Of a DNA stretch of 60,000 nt, positions 1 to 11,883 are shown in pieces (position 1 is the stretch's first letter; every line of letters starts with the position of its first letter). This DNA comes from Membranipora membranacea (Eukaryota; Bryozoa; Gymnolaemata; Cheilostomatida; Membraniporidae). The position numbers and the translations under genes are program-made. Location of the stretch: positions 9,741,001-9,801,000 of the forward strand of contig OU612066.1 in NCBI GenBank assembly GCA_914767715.1, in the 5' to 3' direction. The notes under the pieces are model-generated. The model worked only from the letters and a program-made list of their open reading frames with translations. It searched no databases and was not told the DNA's origin.

Positions 1-2050
1 TGTTGGAAGGACCATTATTGTGGCCACACAACCCCGTTTTTTGGAAGTTCTCACATACGAAGCCGCTTTCATGAAGCATAGTCAATAGGCAACAGTCAAT
101 TTCAGGGGCTTTCTAAGTTGTTTTTGAGCATTCTGTGATGCGCAATTCAGGAAAACCCGTTACGCAGTGGCAAAATGTGTTGGCATTTCCTGTATGTATT
201 CACAGCCAGCCCTTAAAAGCGTTCGGGATTGCGATCGCGGCCGTAGGCGGTCGTTAAGGGGGTGGGTGGGAAGCTAGGAAACTCCGTTTTTTGCAATTTA
301 TTACTTTTTTAACTTAAGCACCTGTTTACAACAGTTTTGCCTCATCTCACAGAGTGCTAACCCTGTTTTTCAGATTCCTCATACCTTAAAACATACATAT
401 ATGTTGTCACATCAATAAAATAACATAAATGTGCAGACTTATTAATGGTTGTCTTCTCCTATGTATGGACATTCTCAGACACGGCACTTTTCGTAGACTG
501 CTAGCTTGTTTAAAATGAATAAGACTCGTTATATTTTATTAGGAGTTATCGTTTCGGTCAGGTTTTATTGTCATGGGAAGACAACTATTTAATTAGCATG
601 GGAAAATCAATGAACTCCCTCTTCCTGGAAGTTCATTGGGAAAATATAGGGGAAAAAAGAGGACAATCTCTTATCACAACATATATCATAGCCTAAGGAC
701 CATTTATAGTGAGCCTTAACTGACATTCTTGTATTTATTGTTCTCAGTAAAATAGACTGAAGATTCCAAATTCATTGCAATAATTCATTTTTTCTCCAAA
801 CACAGGTAATCAAAACATTCCAGTGGCATCAATGCAAAAAGAACAACCAGAAGATTTTAACGATTCGTTGAAACAAAATTGTGTGTTAACACTGAACAGT
901 TTGGAACTCCCTGGACTGAATAACGGAAAACCATTAAGTTGGTTAGTTGTCTTCACTTACTTTAAAAGGGGGCAACTCCTTAGACACAATAGTAATCTTG
1001 ATCAGCTGTTATGAGAGACGTATGCTGATAACTGACCATTTGCAGAGTAAGAGGCCATGCAATGGAAGTATTTCAACTGTTTTGCAGCCTCAAAGTTATC
1101 GAAGAATCAATTTAAAAGTCCTCTTGGCAACGGCTATGTATGACTGTAAAGCAGCAAGGCGACAGACTCTTTCATGAATATATGGCCTGGTACAATATGT
1201 GGGTTATCGCCAAAACAAAAAGCGAAGCGTAAAAGTAATCGCAACCTTGATATTGACATATCAAATTTATAAAATAAATTTACAATATTTAAATTTGTTT
1301 GATATAGTATATCACTTCACGCAGCTATGCTGCGCCCTCCCACAAGGTTGTTTTCATGACAAGAAAAGTTCTGTGAACCTGAGCTGATAATTTGTTCGAT
1401 ATGTCTAGAAATCCTGTGATCTTTGATGCAAGAGCTTGACATACATGCTTAGTCTCCGAGCGAGTCCCATAATGACTGATGAAGTGCCCGCACCCTTAGT
1501 GAAAACATTAATATATCTCCGACAACTGTTGGTAATAAAAACTTGGGTATTTTCCTGGCGTTACGGCATAGTCGTTTTAGAATGAAAAAGCAAATAGGGA
1601 TTTTCACTTCAGACATTCTCGATCATATTGAGCAGGTAACATTGCAAAATGACAACAAGAATCAATGACATCCATGGAATATAATGATCGGCAATTTGGA
1701 TCACTGAAAAGATATTTATCGAGAACGGAAGATGAGAGACCTTTTTGCCACATAGATACAAAAAATGACTTGAATAAAAAGATATAAGTGGTAGGGTGTT
1801 ACCAGGTGTTACATGCTATATAGTGTGTAGGATAATGAAAGCATGGTATCATAAATTGCATGGATAAGATGAAAAAAGAAAAGAAGAAATAGAGAGTGGC
1901 AAACAAAAATACAAGTTAACAACATTAGGTAGGATTAAATGATAATGATTTGTCGGATCGAAAAAGATCACGACAGTTCACTGCTGGCAGAGTTCATATG
2001 AGATTACTTTATAATACTGAATGCAGTTTTTCAGCAGTTTGATGATTTTA
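1..2050. other. Intergenic, no convincing gene
   Basis: No recognisable gene. A weak plus-strand exon candidate spans about 806-941: a TTTTTTCTCCAAACACAG-type acceptor, an open frame of about 45 codons and a GTTAGT donor. It has no recognised domain and no partner exon. An AT-rich imperfect hairpin lies at 1257-1312. A short GC-rich patch at about 215-270 stands out from the AT-rich background. Confidence 0.4.
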
Positions 2051-4262
2051 TTACTGAACTACACCCTGGGGCAAATGCCCCAGGCAACTGATAAATTGCA
2101 ACGCCAAGTTGTACCTGTCACACGTAACTCCCGATCGATCGTAACTCGCAATTGTAACTGATTCTTCAGAGCAAAAACCACTGTTCTTTATACTGACCTG
2201 TATAAATAGGTCGCAAAAATAGAAAAGGGTGGGATGATACGTCATTATTTTGATGGCCAACATCCGCATTTAGATGGTAATTAAATGTGCAAAAAATGGA
2301 AGTAAATGCGGAAGAGTATAACAATTAATCAGATTAGGACCATGGCAACCATGACAGTGCAATATACAACGCCTAACTTCATGTAGAGTCATGCACCTAG
2401 GCGTGTCACATACAGTGTATGTGACAGATTCATGAGGCTTGGTTGATTTAGTTACAAATGTATGAAAAATATTTAAAAAGGCTGATTTGCCTAGGTTTGA
2501 CCTAAATGAGGGTTTAATTATTGCACAGTTGCTACGAAGTGATCGTGTATGTCTGTTTGATTTGCTAACGAGATGAAGTATGTGCTTGGATGCACGGCCT
2601 TTATGGACCCGCGATTTGACAAAATTGTGAAAAAGAAAATTCCTTCTACTGTGGAGAGTATGTAAATTTAGGAGCAAGCGGCCAGATGTGACAGAAAATT
2701 GTTTGGGGGCTGAAGTTATGATTCTGATTGCTTTATTTTGTACTTTTTCTAATGTATCTGAATTTTTGGCTAAACCATCAATGTACAATGATGAGCAGTA
2801 TTCTACTATAGGTCTGATCAGTGATTTGTAAGTCTTCAATGAGTTTTCTACTGTCATGTATTTTTTGAGTTTTGATAACAAGTAGACCATTTTGTTTGCT
2901 TTAGAGGCGGTGGCATTAGCCTGAGGGGTTAAACTAAGTTCTGAATCAAGAATAACTCCAAGAAGATTGAGCGAATGCTTGGATTCTATTTTCAAATTGT
3001 TTATTTGGATTTGGTAAAAATCTTCTACTTTCCTATTTGAGAAAATACAGTATTGGGTTTTGGATAAGTTGAGTTGAAGGAGATTGATTGAATACCAATT
3101 CGATACTCCTCTCATCAATGACTCAGATTTATCCATTAAGGTAGGGATATCTGTTGCTGTGCAGTAAATAACGGTGTCATCAGCGTAAGCGAATGCAGTT
3201 TTGTGCTTGTTAAGGAGATCATTGATAGCAAGATTGAATAAGATTGGACCTAGAACACTTCCTTGGGGTACTCCACATGCAATCGGTAGTGCAATGGACT
3301 GATCATGATCAACTTTCATGATTTGGGTTCGATGTGAAAGATAGGATGTAAATAAATTTTGTTGTGGACTCTGCAAAATTTAGTCGCTTTAAAGTGTGGA
3401 TGAGTTGTCCATGATTTATAGTGTCAAATGCTTTACGTACGTCCAAAGAGAGTGCACCTATGAAATTCGGTTGAGGGTTGTCTAGCGTTGTTCTCCAATT
3501 TTGTAAAACAGAAAGTAGCAACTGTTCACTGGAATGGTGCTTACAAAAACCGAATTGTCGATCTGAGAGTATTCCATGTGTTTCGATAATGGTCATAATT
3601 TGATTTTTCATATCTAGCTCAAACACCTTTGATATGATTGGCAGACTGGAAATTGGTCTTTAATTGCAAGGGTCTGTTTTATCGCCCTTCTTTAAGAGTG
3701 GGGTGACCAGGGCTGTTTTTAGGCAGTCAGGGAATATTGATTTCTTGTAGCATTCGTTAATGATCAGGGCTATGGGAAGAGCTAATAGGTCTGCAACAGT
3801 TTGGTACAGGGAAGCTGGAAACATGGTCAAGCCACCACGTTTATTTGGTTTGAGGGACTTAATCAGTTTGTAGATTGTTTCGCTCTCAACATAATATGTG
3901 AAAGAGAAACTTGGACCATGGAAAAGGTCAGGTTGTGGATCGATCTTAGCAATAAAAACCGATTGTCCAGCGACCATGGTGAAATATCTATTAAGGGCAT
4001 TTGCCTTGTCAGAGTTTGAGGTGTAGGTAGAGTTTTGATAGCTAATTTTCTCGATTTGATCAGAAGATTTCTTCTTTCCTGTCAGTGATTTCAGGCAGGT
4101 GAAAAAACTTTTTTCATCTTTAGATAACGAGTCATTTATAATGCTGTGAATATTTCTGGTTCTAATTAGTTTGCGTGGCTGTTTTATAGCATGATGTTGA
4201 TAAATTACTAAGTATGTGGCATAGTGATCAGAAATTGATCTATGCATGTCAGGATCTTGCAA
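2051..4262 (-). pseudogene. LINE (non-LTR retrotransposon) reverse transcriptase, 5'-truncated and broken
   Basis: This is the remnant of an APE-type LINE polyprotein, a reverse transcriptase that primes on nicked target DNA. Reading down the minus strand it begins with what looks like the last endonuclease residues (ISDHY, near 4225). It continues through the finger/palm region to DVRKAFDTINH (about 3430), GVPQGSVLGPILF (about 3260) and the catalytic YADD (about 3190), then a C-terminal region ending at 2270. Two lesions are visible. A TAA at 3660-3662 replaces the aromatic residue of the conserved N-Y-R-P-I-S motif, since the next codons read RPIS. A frameshift lies near 3310-3376. Stops also close the frame just upstream of 4262, so the endonuclease is lost. 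The downstream 220 bp is probably 3' UTR and ends in a perfect hairpin. The motif set fits the CR1/L2/Jockey group; the clade is not assigned. Confidence 0.9.
2065..2084. repeat. Perfect 9-bp stem hairpin at the LINE 3' end
   Basis: CCTGGGGCA and TGCCCCAGG flank a two-base AA loop. It lies about 190 bp downstream of the LINE stop codon, where 3'-terminal RNA structures of CR1/L2-type LINEs are recognised by the reverse transcriptase. That role is inferred from position. Confidence 0.6.
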
Positions 4263-5239
4263 CTATTGTCAGATGACATTTTCTTATGTAATCATCATAA
4301 AGAACATCATTTTTTATAATTACCTTAGGGTATAATAGCAGCCATATTTTCTTCCGAATGTGCAACGATCACTTACACAACATGGTATTGAAGTATCCTT
4401 ATTCTCAAATGATTTATTATTAATAAGTGCGACAGTACAAAACTAAAGGTCAATCACATATCATATAAAGACGCAGACCTATAAATAACTAGTCAATATT
4501 CAACAAATACATTTCTGCACCAGACCCTGGGCCAAAACCATACAATTGGTAACAGATCATAATCTGGATTAGAACTCCCATAAAAATATGACACTTGTCA
4601 AAACTAATTACCTTTGCACCTATTATCGGTGATTGGTTTCAAAAAGCGGAGAAAAACAATGAGCTTGCAAAAGTCAAAAGCTAAGACTAAGGGTGAACTC
4701 TAGGTCACCAGACATTATAACACAAATAGCACTGGTTTCTGATTATATTTTTTTCTCATAAGTTCCATTGTCATCCACATGTTGTCAATTTGAATAGCTA
4801 TGGTGATCTGTTTCGGCGTGATTATTATAGGCTTGACCTGCTTGTTGTGAGAGCTTGCTGCTTGTTCGCTGACTTCGAATTGATGATAGGAGAACCGAGG
4901 ACTTTAGAGTTATAGATATGAAATCGAATCAGGGCGATAGTGTAGTAGAGTATGCATTGAGATTTAACCCAGCATGTTGTACAGACAGGTAATCACCATT
5001 AACCCCACGGGCCCACATAATCTGTAAAACAAAACAAAGCAAAGTTAGTTTAAATTCAATTATTACTAAGAGCTTAAACTAAGACCCAACAGAAACATAC
5101 TTAAACATTTCAGTGTAGGGTTAAAGCTCAAACATCATAGGTTATCATTATTGAAATTTATCTAGACACAGGCTATATGGTGATGGAAAATAGTAATATT
5201 GTAGTAAATAGAGGGAATAATACACTGAGGGGTTATTGA
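4263..5239. other. Intergenic, AT-rich, nothing recognised
   Basis: There is no open frame with protein-like character, no RNA gene and no clear repeat within this stretch. It joins the truncated LINE to the minisatellite block. Confidence 0.4.
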
Positions 5240-6080
5240 AATATAACAAAACATAATCACAGGGCCATGAGAAATCTGGGCACGTGAAACAACCCGTGGA
5301 GAATCACACAACGGGAAAACAACAGAAGTCACAAAACATCTTCAAAATAACCGCAGAGTCACGAGATCTTTGGGCAGTGAATCAACCCTGGAAAGATTGC
5401 GAAATTAGAAAACCAATATATTGCACCATAGAAAACAAGTGCAGTTGACACCATAAGCTATTTTGAAAATAACGATCAATAGAAGTCACAAAAGATCTTC
5501 AAAACAACCCTGGAAAGATTGCAAAATCAGGAAAACCAACAGATTACACCATGGATAAACAGGTGCACTTGACACCATAAATTACCTAAAAATAACCAAA
5601 ACAAAAATGAGGGAAGGTCAAGCAAAGGACAGACTAACCATGTTTTGACAGCTAGATAATTAAAACTGACAAAACACGCAAATCAAAAGAGAGTAATGAC
5701 GAAATTGAGGCTAAAACCAATAACAAGGTAAACACCTTTACGCCTGTAAATGCAAACGTGGCACAATAACAGGACAGCAAACCAGCACTATAAAAGCCTG
5801 ATGGACACTTGTAAAAATCAGTCAGCGCCAGGAGGCGGGTTCACGACATACAGCGTTACACATCTAATCAGATAACTATCTGATTCACTCAGCCCAAGGA
5901 GGCCTATTCTTCAACAAGAAGATAACAAATTCAGTCAGCGCCAGAGAGCGGGTTCACGACGTACAGCATTACAGATTTAATCAGAGAATTATCTGATTCA
6001 GTCAGCCCAAGGAGGCACATCTACAGAGAGGAAAATTGTCTAAAAACTTTTAGACACATTCAGCCAACAGAGCTTTTGGC
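5240..6080. repeat. Diverged direct repeats upstream of the 59-bp array
   Basis: Two repeat families sit side by side. The first, about 5325-5465 and 5480-5583, shares GAAGTCACAAAA.ATCTTCAAAA, CCTGGAAAGATTGC and TTGACACCATAA in the same order; a more diverged version begins near 5260. The second, about 5820-5907 and 5935-6020, shares GTCAGCGCCAG, GCGGGTTCACGAC and CAGCCCAAGGAGGC. Each copy of the second family carries a hairpin: the first copy (AATCAGATA-AC-TATCTGATT) is perfect and the second has one mismatch. Confidence 0.75.
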
Positions 6081-6081
6081 A

Positions 6082-6520
6082 AGATACACAGAGATACAAA
6101 TACCGCGATTCACAGCGAGGAACCCAGTCTAACATAGCTTAGATATACAGAGATACAAATACCGCGATTCACAGCGAGGAACCCAGTCTAACATAGCTTA
6201 GATATACAGAGATACAAATACCGCGATTCACAGCGAGGAACCCAGTCTAAAATAGCTTAGATATACAGAGATACAAATACCGCGATTCACAGCGAGGAAC
6301 CCAGTCTAACATAGCTTAGATATACAGAGATACAAATACCGCGATTCACAGCGAGGAACCCAGTCTAACATAGCTTAGATATACAGAGATACAAATACCG
6401 CGATTCACAGCGAGGGACCCAGTCTAACACAGCTTAGATATACAGAGATACAAATACCGCGATTCACAGCGAGGAACCCAGTCTAACATAGTTTAAATAC
6501 ACAGAGATATCACACTGAAT
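6082..6520. repeat. 59-bp minisatellite, about 7 copies
   Basis: The unit starts AGATATACAGAGATACAAAT, continues through ACCGCGATTCACAGCGAGG and ends CATAGCTT. Copies start at 6082, 6141, 6200, 6259, 6318, 6377 and 6436, with a partial decayed copy at 6495. The inner copies differ by only single bases, whereas the flanking repeats are strongly diverged, so the array expanded or homogenised recently. The copies abut directly with no spacers. Confidence 0.97.
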
Positions 6521-7600
6521 ATCACACAGAATTCGAGGTCATCTGCACCAAGGGTAAGATCTTATTATAAAGATTTTGAATGTTTATGTATTTTTATGAC
6601 TAAATGATAAATGCCAAGATATTATTGTAAAATTATTGATTGATTTATTGCCTGACGAATAGAACCATATTTATATTTTGTTATTATTGTTTAAAATAAA
6701 TCCTTGAGCAATTCCACCGAGAATTGCACCAAACTCAAAACTAAACCAGTGCTCAGTAGTTGAGGCTAGCGCACATTGTACGATAGTAGCTCTACTTACC
6801 GCTGAGGTATTGTTGATCAACAGTTCAGTTGTGTTTTTGAAGTCTCTCTTTAATAACCGAATTATCAGCAATTATAAGTCCAGATCTGCTACCATTGCAT
6901 TTGCACTACTTGAACCATACATATCGCGGATTCTAAAACAGAAAATTGGAGGATATTTTATTATTTGGGATTTGAGACAAGGAGTGAACAACTCCAAATT
7001 ACAGTCCGATTAATCAAACACAAAATTCATTCACAATAAATATCATATTATATTACATAAAACACGAAGTAGGCGTTATAAAAAATTCCATGCTGATACT
7101 ATTAATGCTAATGTCACTGTTCACATAGTGATACTGCAATTATGCAAAATCACAAACCCCATTATCATCTCTGTATCAGTATATGTTACTATTGATATCA
7201 CTGCAAGGTTACTGGCTAGATGGAAGACCATGAACCTGTCAAGTGTTGATTGGCAATTCATTGGCGTTTCTCACATGTCAAAACTCAGTTAACGTGAACA
7301 CTTGACTACATTGACTTCCTCTCCTTCTTTGTGTTATCTGCTAATAATTCCTACAGTCTAATCATTAATATGACATCAAAAATCAGTTCTGACAAATATT
7401 CCGTGTGCAACAAGTTGACCAAGTTCTGTGATTCGAGCAACAACCTTTTTATCATTATTTTCATCCCAATATAAATATAAAATAAACATGCCAATGACCT
7501 CATGGGCATGTTTAATTATTTGATAAAATGAATGGAGGGGGGGGGGGGGGTTTCATTGTTGACAACACTTAGTGAAGAACACAAAACCCCATGTTTTTCA
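6521..7600. other. Intergenic, with a G14 homopolymer
   Basis: No gene is recognised. A run of 14 guanines occupies 7537-7550. The remainder is AT-rich unique-looking sequence. Confidence 0.4.
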
Positions 7601-7602
7601 GC

Positions 7603-8490
7603 ATGTTGTCCAGGTCGCTATCAGAGGTCACTGACTCTAGAGATCATTCTATTCTAGCTATGGATAACTAAGATCGCAGGCCCACAGTTTGGCAGCTGTC
7701 TATTCCAAGAGATGAATGAAAATTGCAGCCTGTGAAATAGTAACAATGGGAAATAATCATCACCTTCGATCAAACCAACAGACCAATGGCTATTTTTGAA
7801 TCCTAACTTTACCACTCATTATAAAACTTACAAAATTGGAGTTGCCCTCCCATTCCCGAGGCAGTTACGACATGCTCAAGTGTGAAGGCCTACTTCAATC
7901 ATGAACAAGAAATAAGCATGCCAGCTATTATGCTCTCTCTTATAACGAATGTCTTGGACTGTAGGAAAATCATGGGTTGCACTGCGGTGAGAGTATATGA
8001 GAAAAGTGTTCCTCCTTCAATGGCCGTGTTAGGTAAGATTGGCTGGTATGGTAAGGATCATAAGAAATTGCAGTGTTGTGGCGCTGATTAAGAGAGTGGA
8101 GCGAATGGTAGGGTATGTTATGTCAATGTAACATATAGGAGTGGGACGGTCACAGTAGGACGACCCCAGGGAACGGAACCGAACCCTATTGGAACACTGC
8201 CATCAATACTGGGTCAGTTAGCAAGGGCTTATTATACCAGTTTTCACATATCTCAGAGTCAGGCACTCTGTGAGAGAAGGGTTTTAGCTGAAATTATGGC
8301 AAAATAAGTATTCAAAAGTAGCCTGTATGTTTGATCATTGATGATTAATTCTCATCTTTTCAATCTCAAGACTGTAACTATCTCCTCATCTTAGAATAGA
8401 CAGTTGCAATTTGAGGGCCTGCACTTTGTCACCCATAGCTAGATGTCAGTGACCTCTTATAGCGTGCCTTGACAATCATGTGTGACATCT
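7603..8490. mobile_element. Long imperfect inverted-repeat element
   Basis: The arms at about 7603-7815 and 8288-8490 are reverse complements over roughly 200 bp with small indels. Matching blocks in order include CGCTAT.AGAGGTCACTGAC, TAGCTATGG, GCAGGCCC, CTGTCTATTC, TAATCATCA, GATCAAAC and TTTTGAAT. About 470 bp separates the arms and encodes nothing recognisable. This organisation fits an old foldback or long-TIR non-autonomous DNA transposon. No target-site duplication could be defined. Confidence 0.75.
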
Positions 8491-9088
8491 AGAAGCAGTC
8501 TCATGAGCCAATGATAATATGAGTTTCATCTAAAAATTGTTTATAGTTGCTAGTCATCTATACAGCCCTTATCTGGAACAAATCGATCTTATATACTAAA
8601 ACAAAATCGCCATTTACAGAACAGAGTGTGAACTTTGCTGTACAGGCCACTGTAATTTGTGTATAGCGATCTAGCCTGATCTTACCTATCAACCACTGAC
8701 AGTTTTGCAAAATAAAATATGAAGTCGATAACGACTTTTCTCTCCTACTTGTGGATTGATATTCCGCACTGGTGCTGTTATATCTGGCATTTACTAAACT
8801 TAGTAACATGGAGGATAAATGGTAAGTTTCAGAGTTTTCTGCCTAATCGGAGGGAGGAGCATAGGCAGAAGTGTGTCTTTTTTCGTGGAGCTTACTTCCA
8901 TTTGATGCCATTTTTCACAAACGAAAATATCTTAGGAATATGAAAGGAAAAAGCCTACAGTTGCATCACTCAAACACAAAGATTTCCGTTAATTAAAAGC
9001 TAGTGCATCCACAAATAATATAATATAATGTGTGTGTCGATAAGCCTATATCACAAAAAGCATACTGATTTGTGAAAGAGAAGTTCCA
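8491..9088. other. Sequence upstream of the sulfotransferase gene
   Basis: No separate gene is seen. An ATG with a good GTAAGT donor occurs at 8808-8821, but its phase would create an early stop if joined to the sulfotransferase exon. Short direct repeats (GCTCCAAA) begin just at the proposed start codon. Confidence 0.35.
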
Positions 9089-10443
9089 ATGCTCCAAAGC
9101 TCCAAAGCTCCAAGTTCCAAAGTATTCGGTCCTTGTATTTGTAAGTGAGACTCATTCCAAACAGTCTATCACTTGATTTCTGAGAAAATTTCAAAATTGA
9201 TATTTATTTTGACACAGGCGTTGCTGCTCAACTTGATGCTATCAGATCAGGCAAAGAAACAATCAACGTAGCTCAGGTTCTCAGGATTGCACACAGACAA
9301 ACCCATACGCTTGGCTGTACCCAGTACATGTTCTGTACAGTTCATGAAAACTTTGCTCCTGCAAGCTTTGTACTACGTCCGAATGTACATCTTTATTCCA
9401 TAGAAAAAGATGTCGCCAGATTTCTTGAGTTCGACCCAGAAACTGAACCACTAAACACGAGAAAAAATCCTATTCTTGTATTCGCCCAAGCTATGCTCTC
9501 CAAAAGAGTAATAATCGTTCCACGCTCTGCTCTCAGTCAGCTTGTCGATCAGCTAGACAATGGAGAAGATAGAGAAGTAGTTTGGATGTTTCATTCAGCT
9601 AGATGTGGCTCAACAGTCTGGGCTCAAATCTTCAATGCTTTACCGAAATGGACAGTTTTCTCAGAATCAGCAACAATGTTTCAAACTGCCGGCTGGAACG
9701 ACGATATTATCGACATTCATAAGTTTTCGAAAACTAAAGAGTATGAAGAAATCATTCTGTCATACATCAAGATGTTCATAAACATTGCGCCACAAGGAAA
9801 CTCAATATTTTGGCGAGTATTTTGCGTCACTGGAGAATACATGCTTCCAGTTATCCGGAAGAGGTTTCCAAAACACAAGATCTTGTTCAGTTATCGCAAC
9901 GTGCTTCCCGCAGCAAAATCATTCGTTAAGGTCATGCTCCCACTACCAGCTGTGATACAAAACTTTGACATAATGTACAAAGACATAGAAAACCCAAGGC
10001 CAACAGGACGCTCAAAGTTCGGTAGAAATTTTTTCACCTCTGGATATGACATTGATTTTTGTAAGAAGGTAAAAGAAAAAGCACAGCTGCAACCAAAGGT
10101 TTTTGAGTGGTATGTCCTGTTTTGGGCTGCAAAAGTAACAGTGTTCCTTGAACACCGGGCTGCTGGGATCCCAATTAAGTGTGTGCATTATGACAACCTC
10201 GTTAGGGACCGAGTAAAAGAGATCAAGGATGTTTTTGGCCATCTGGGTATATCGGAAGGTCTCGTCAATGTTGGAGTGAAATCTATGGAGCTGGACAGCC
10301 AGAAAGGCATGGTCATTGACCAACAGAATCGACTTGACAAAGGAGATTGGCAAAGAGACGAGCAGCAAGTTAAGAGATGTAACATAGTCCTACAAATGTT
10401 TGGTCTACCGGATTTGGATTCAAAGTTTCTCATGGAAAACTGA
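9089..10443 (+). CDS. Sulfotransferase family protein, two exons
   Basis: Cytosolic- or Golgi-type sulfotransferases move a sulfonate from PAPS to a hydroxyl or amine of a small molecule or glycan. The main exon (9218-10443) carries the PAPS 5'-phosphosulfate loop HSARCGSTVW (about residues 143-152) and the 3'-phosphate-binding segment FSYRN...AAKSF (about 241-253). The exon frame is open upstream of its first ATG (9328) to an acceptor at 9217. A short first exon, 9089-9140, starts at an ATG, ends at GTAAGT in the matching phase, and would give 425 residues across a 77-bp intron; that exon is low-complexity and less certain. If translation starts at 9328 the protein is 371 residues. No obvious signal peptide or transmembrane segment is seen. 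Substrate is not predictable. No other gene lies within 4 kb. Confidence 0.85.
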
Positions 10444-11754
10444 AAGCCATGTTATATATTTCAATCGTTTTTATCCGTGATTATAAATACAAATCTTTAA
10501 CACTTTTTAATCATGATACGGGAGCAGATCTTTGACCACTTTGCACGAGAGAAAAATATGAAAATATGAACCGTGCTTACTTCATTCAAGCCGACCTCTC
10601 CCATCACCCAACCACACTAAAAAAACAGCAGCCAAGGAGTGTTGAGACCATAGACAAAAAAACACAATGTGCCATGTTTCTTTTATTTAGACTCTTGTAA
10701 TCAGTAACTCAGGAGCTTTCCAATTACATATATAATATCATTATATTCAAGTCTTATTTGCAGTTTACATTTCCGTTATCAGCGAAGTGAAAGTTGAATG
10801 ATAGCTTTTATTCAAAAACTGGCACATGTGGCATTTTTAATCGAAGAATCGGTAGAGATGGATCATACAAATAAAACTGGTAGATTGCTTGGGGCAGCTT
10901 ATCAGGGTCTGCAAGCAATTTGTTAGTATTAAATGTAGTTATAATATTTTTGAATCCATAATCAGAAAGAAATAAAATGATATCTGACAATAGAAAACTT
11001 ATTTAATAAATTGATGTTCCAATCAAAAGAATTTCGTTTTCAGTTACCGTAATGTTTGACTTACGGTCTCTTTCCCTTTCTTTTCTCCATATACCAGGTG
11101 CAACAAAAAATCTTGGCAATATCAATAATTGCTCTTTTAATTATGATATTAGCATGTTGATGGAATATACATGAATCTGTGGCAAACTACTTGCATCTCT
11201 GTGACGTACCCTGCAGACCTAATGCATTCATTTAAAAAAAGTTAGACAATGTAGTGGCAACTTAGTTTTGACAGATCAAATGGTGCCAGCCACATGTAAG
11301 AGATTCTCTGATCACAAATGCTACAAAAAATACACCTACTATCGCTGCAATCATCTTAATCACTCATATTTTATACATAGGGACCCATGGCGAGAATGCT
11401 CTGATGTAAGTGACCTTGCCAAAATACAGCAGTAATCATCCTTATCAGCGAGCCCTCAATAATATCTTTTATTCAGTTATATTAATTACTATGTTGTGTT
11501 GTTATGTGTCTACAAAAATTAGATAAACCAGGAATGACATCAACAGATCAAACACTGCGTTTCATACCCAAGAATTGTTGGACAATTCTGTACAATTCTA
11601 GAATTGTTCGAAACTGACCCATATATCATTACCCAACCATTATTGTGTAATTAACCCTGCCTGCTGAATTACATTCAATATTGCTATTGTATAGTTACAG
11701 TATAAGCCTTTACAGTTCTAGTCAATATTATATAATTGGATTGACATTGTATCC
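10444..11754. other. Intergenic, with one weak minus-strand terminal-exon candidate
   Basis: On the minus strand, 10983-10808 reads as a 58-codon open exon after a TATTGTCAG acceptor and ends at a TAA (tail RLKMPHVPVFE). It has protein-like composition but no recognised domain, and no partner exon was found, so it is listed only as a candidate. A pair of overlapping palindromes, GAATTGT-TGG-ACAATTC and ACAATTCTAGAATTGT, lies at 11572-11607. Confidence 0.3.
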
Positions 11755-11792
11755 CATAGACAAAACACACAACACTGTGTGTTTTGTCTATG
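11755..11792. repeat. Perfect 17-bp stem hairpin
   Basis: CATAGACAAAACACACA and its exact reverse complement are separated by ACAC. The hairpin abuts an 87-bp dispersed repeat, so it may mark an element end. Confidence 0.9.
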
Positions 11793-11796
11793 TTGT

Positions 11797-11883
11797 ATTC
11801 AATGAGTTTACATTTAGATGACCAGGCAAGATCTGCTGTAATGAATAGATATTGCTGTGCAAGATAGCATCAAAGTCTATAAC
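11797..11883 (+). repeat. 87-bp dispersed repeat, copy 1
   Basis: Nearly identical to the reverse complement of 19837-19923, with only a few differences. The shared core includes AGATGACCAGGCAAGATCTG and GAATAGATATTGCTGTGCAAG. Homology stops abruptly on both sides. It contains no open frame and probably belongs to a dispersed non-autonomous element. Confidence 0.9.

Noticed and set aside
6082-6520. CRISPR-like array
   Set aside because: Units of 59 bp abut without spacers and the genome is eukaryotic; this is a minisatellite.
8808-8821. Alternative first exon for the sulfotransferase (ATGGAGGATAAATG then GTAAGT)
   Set aside because: Its phase would give a stop within seven codons of the 9218 exon; the 9089-9140 exon fits the phase.
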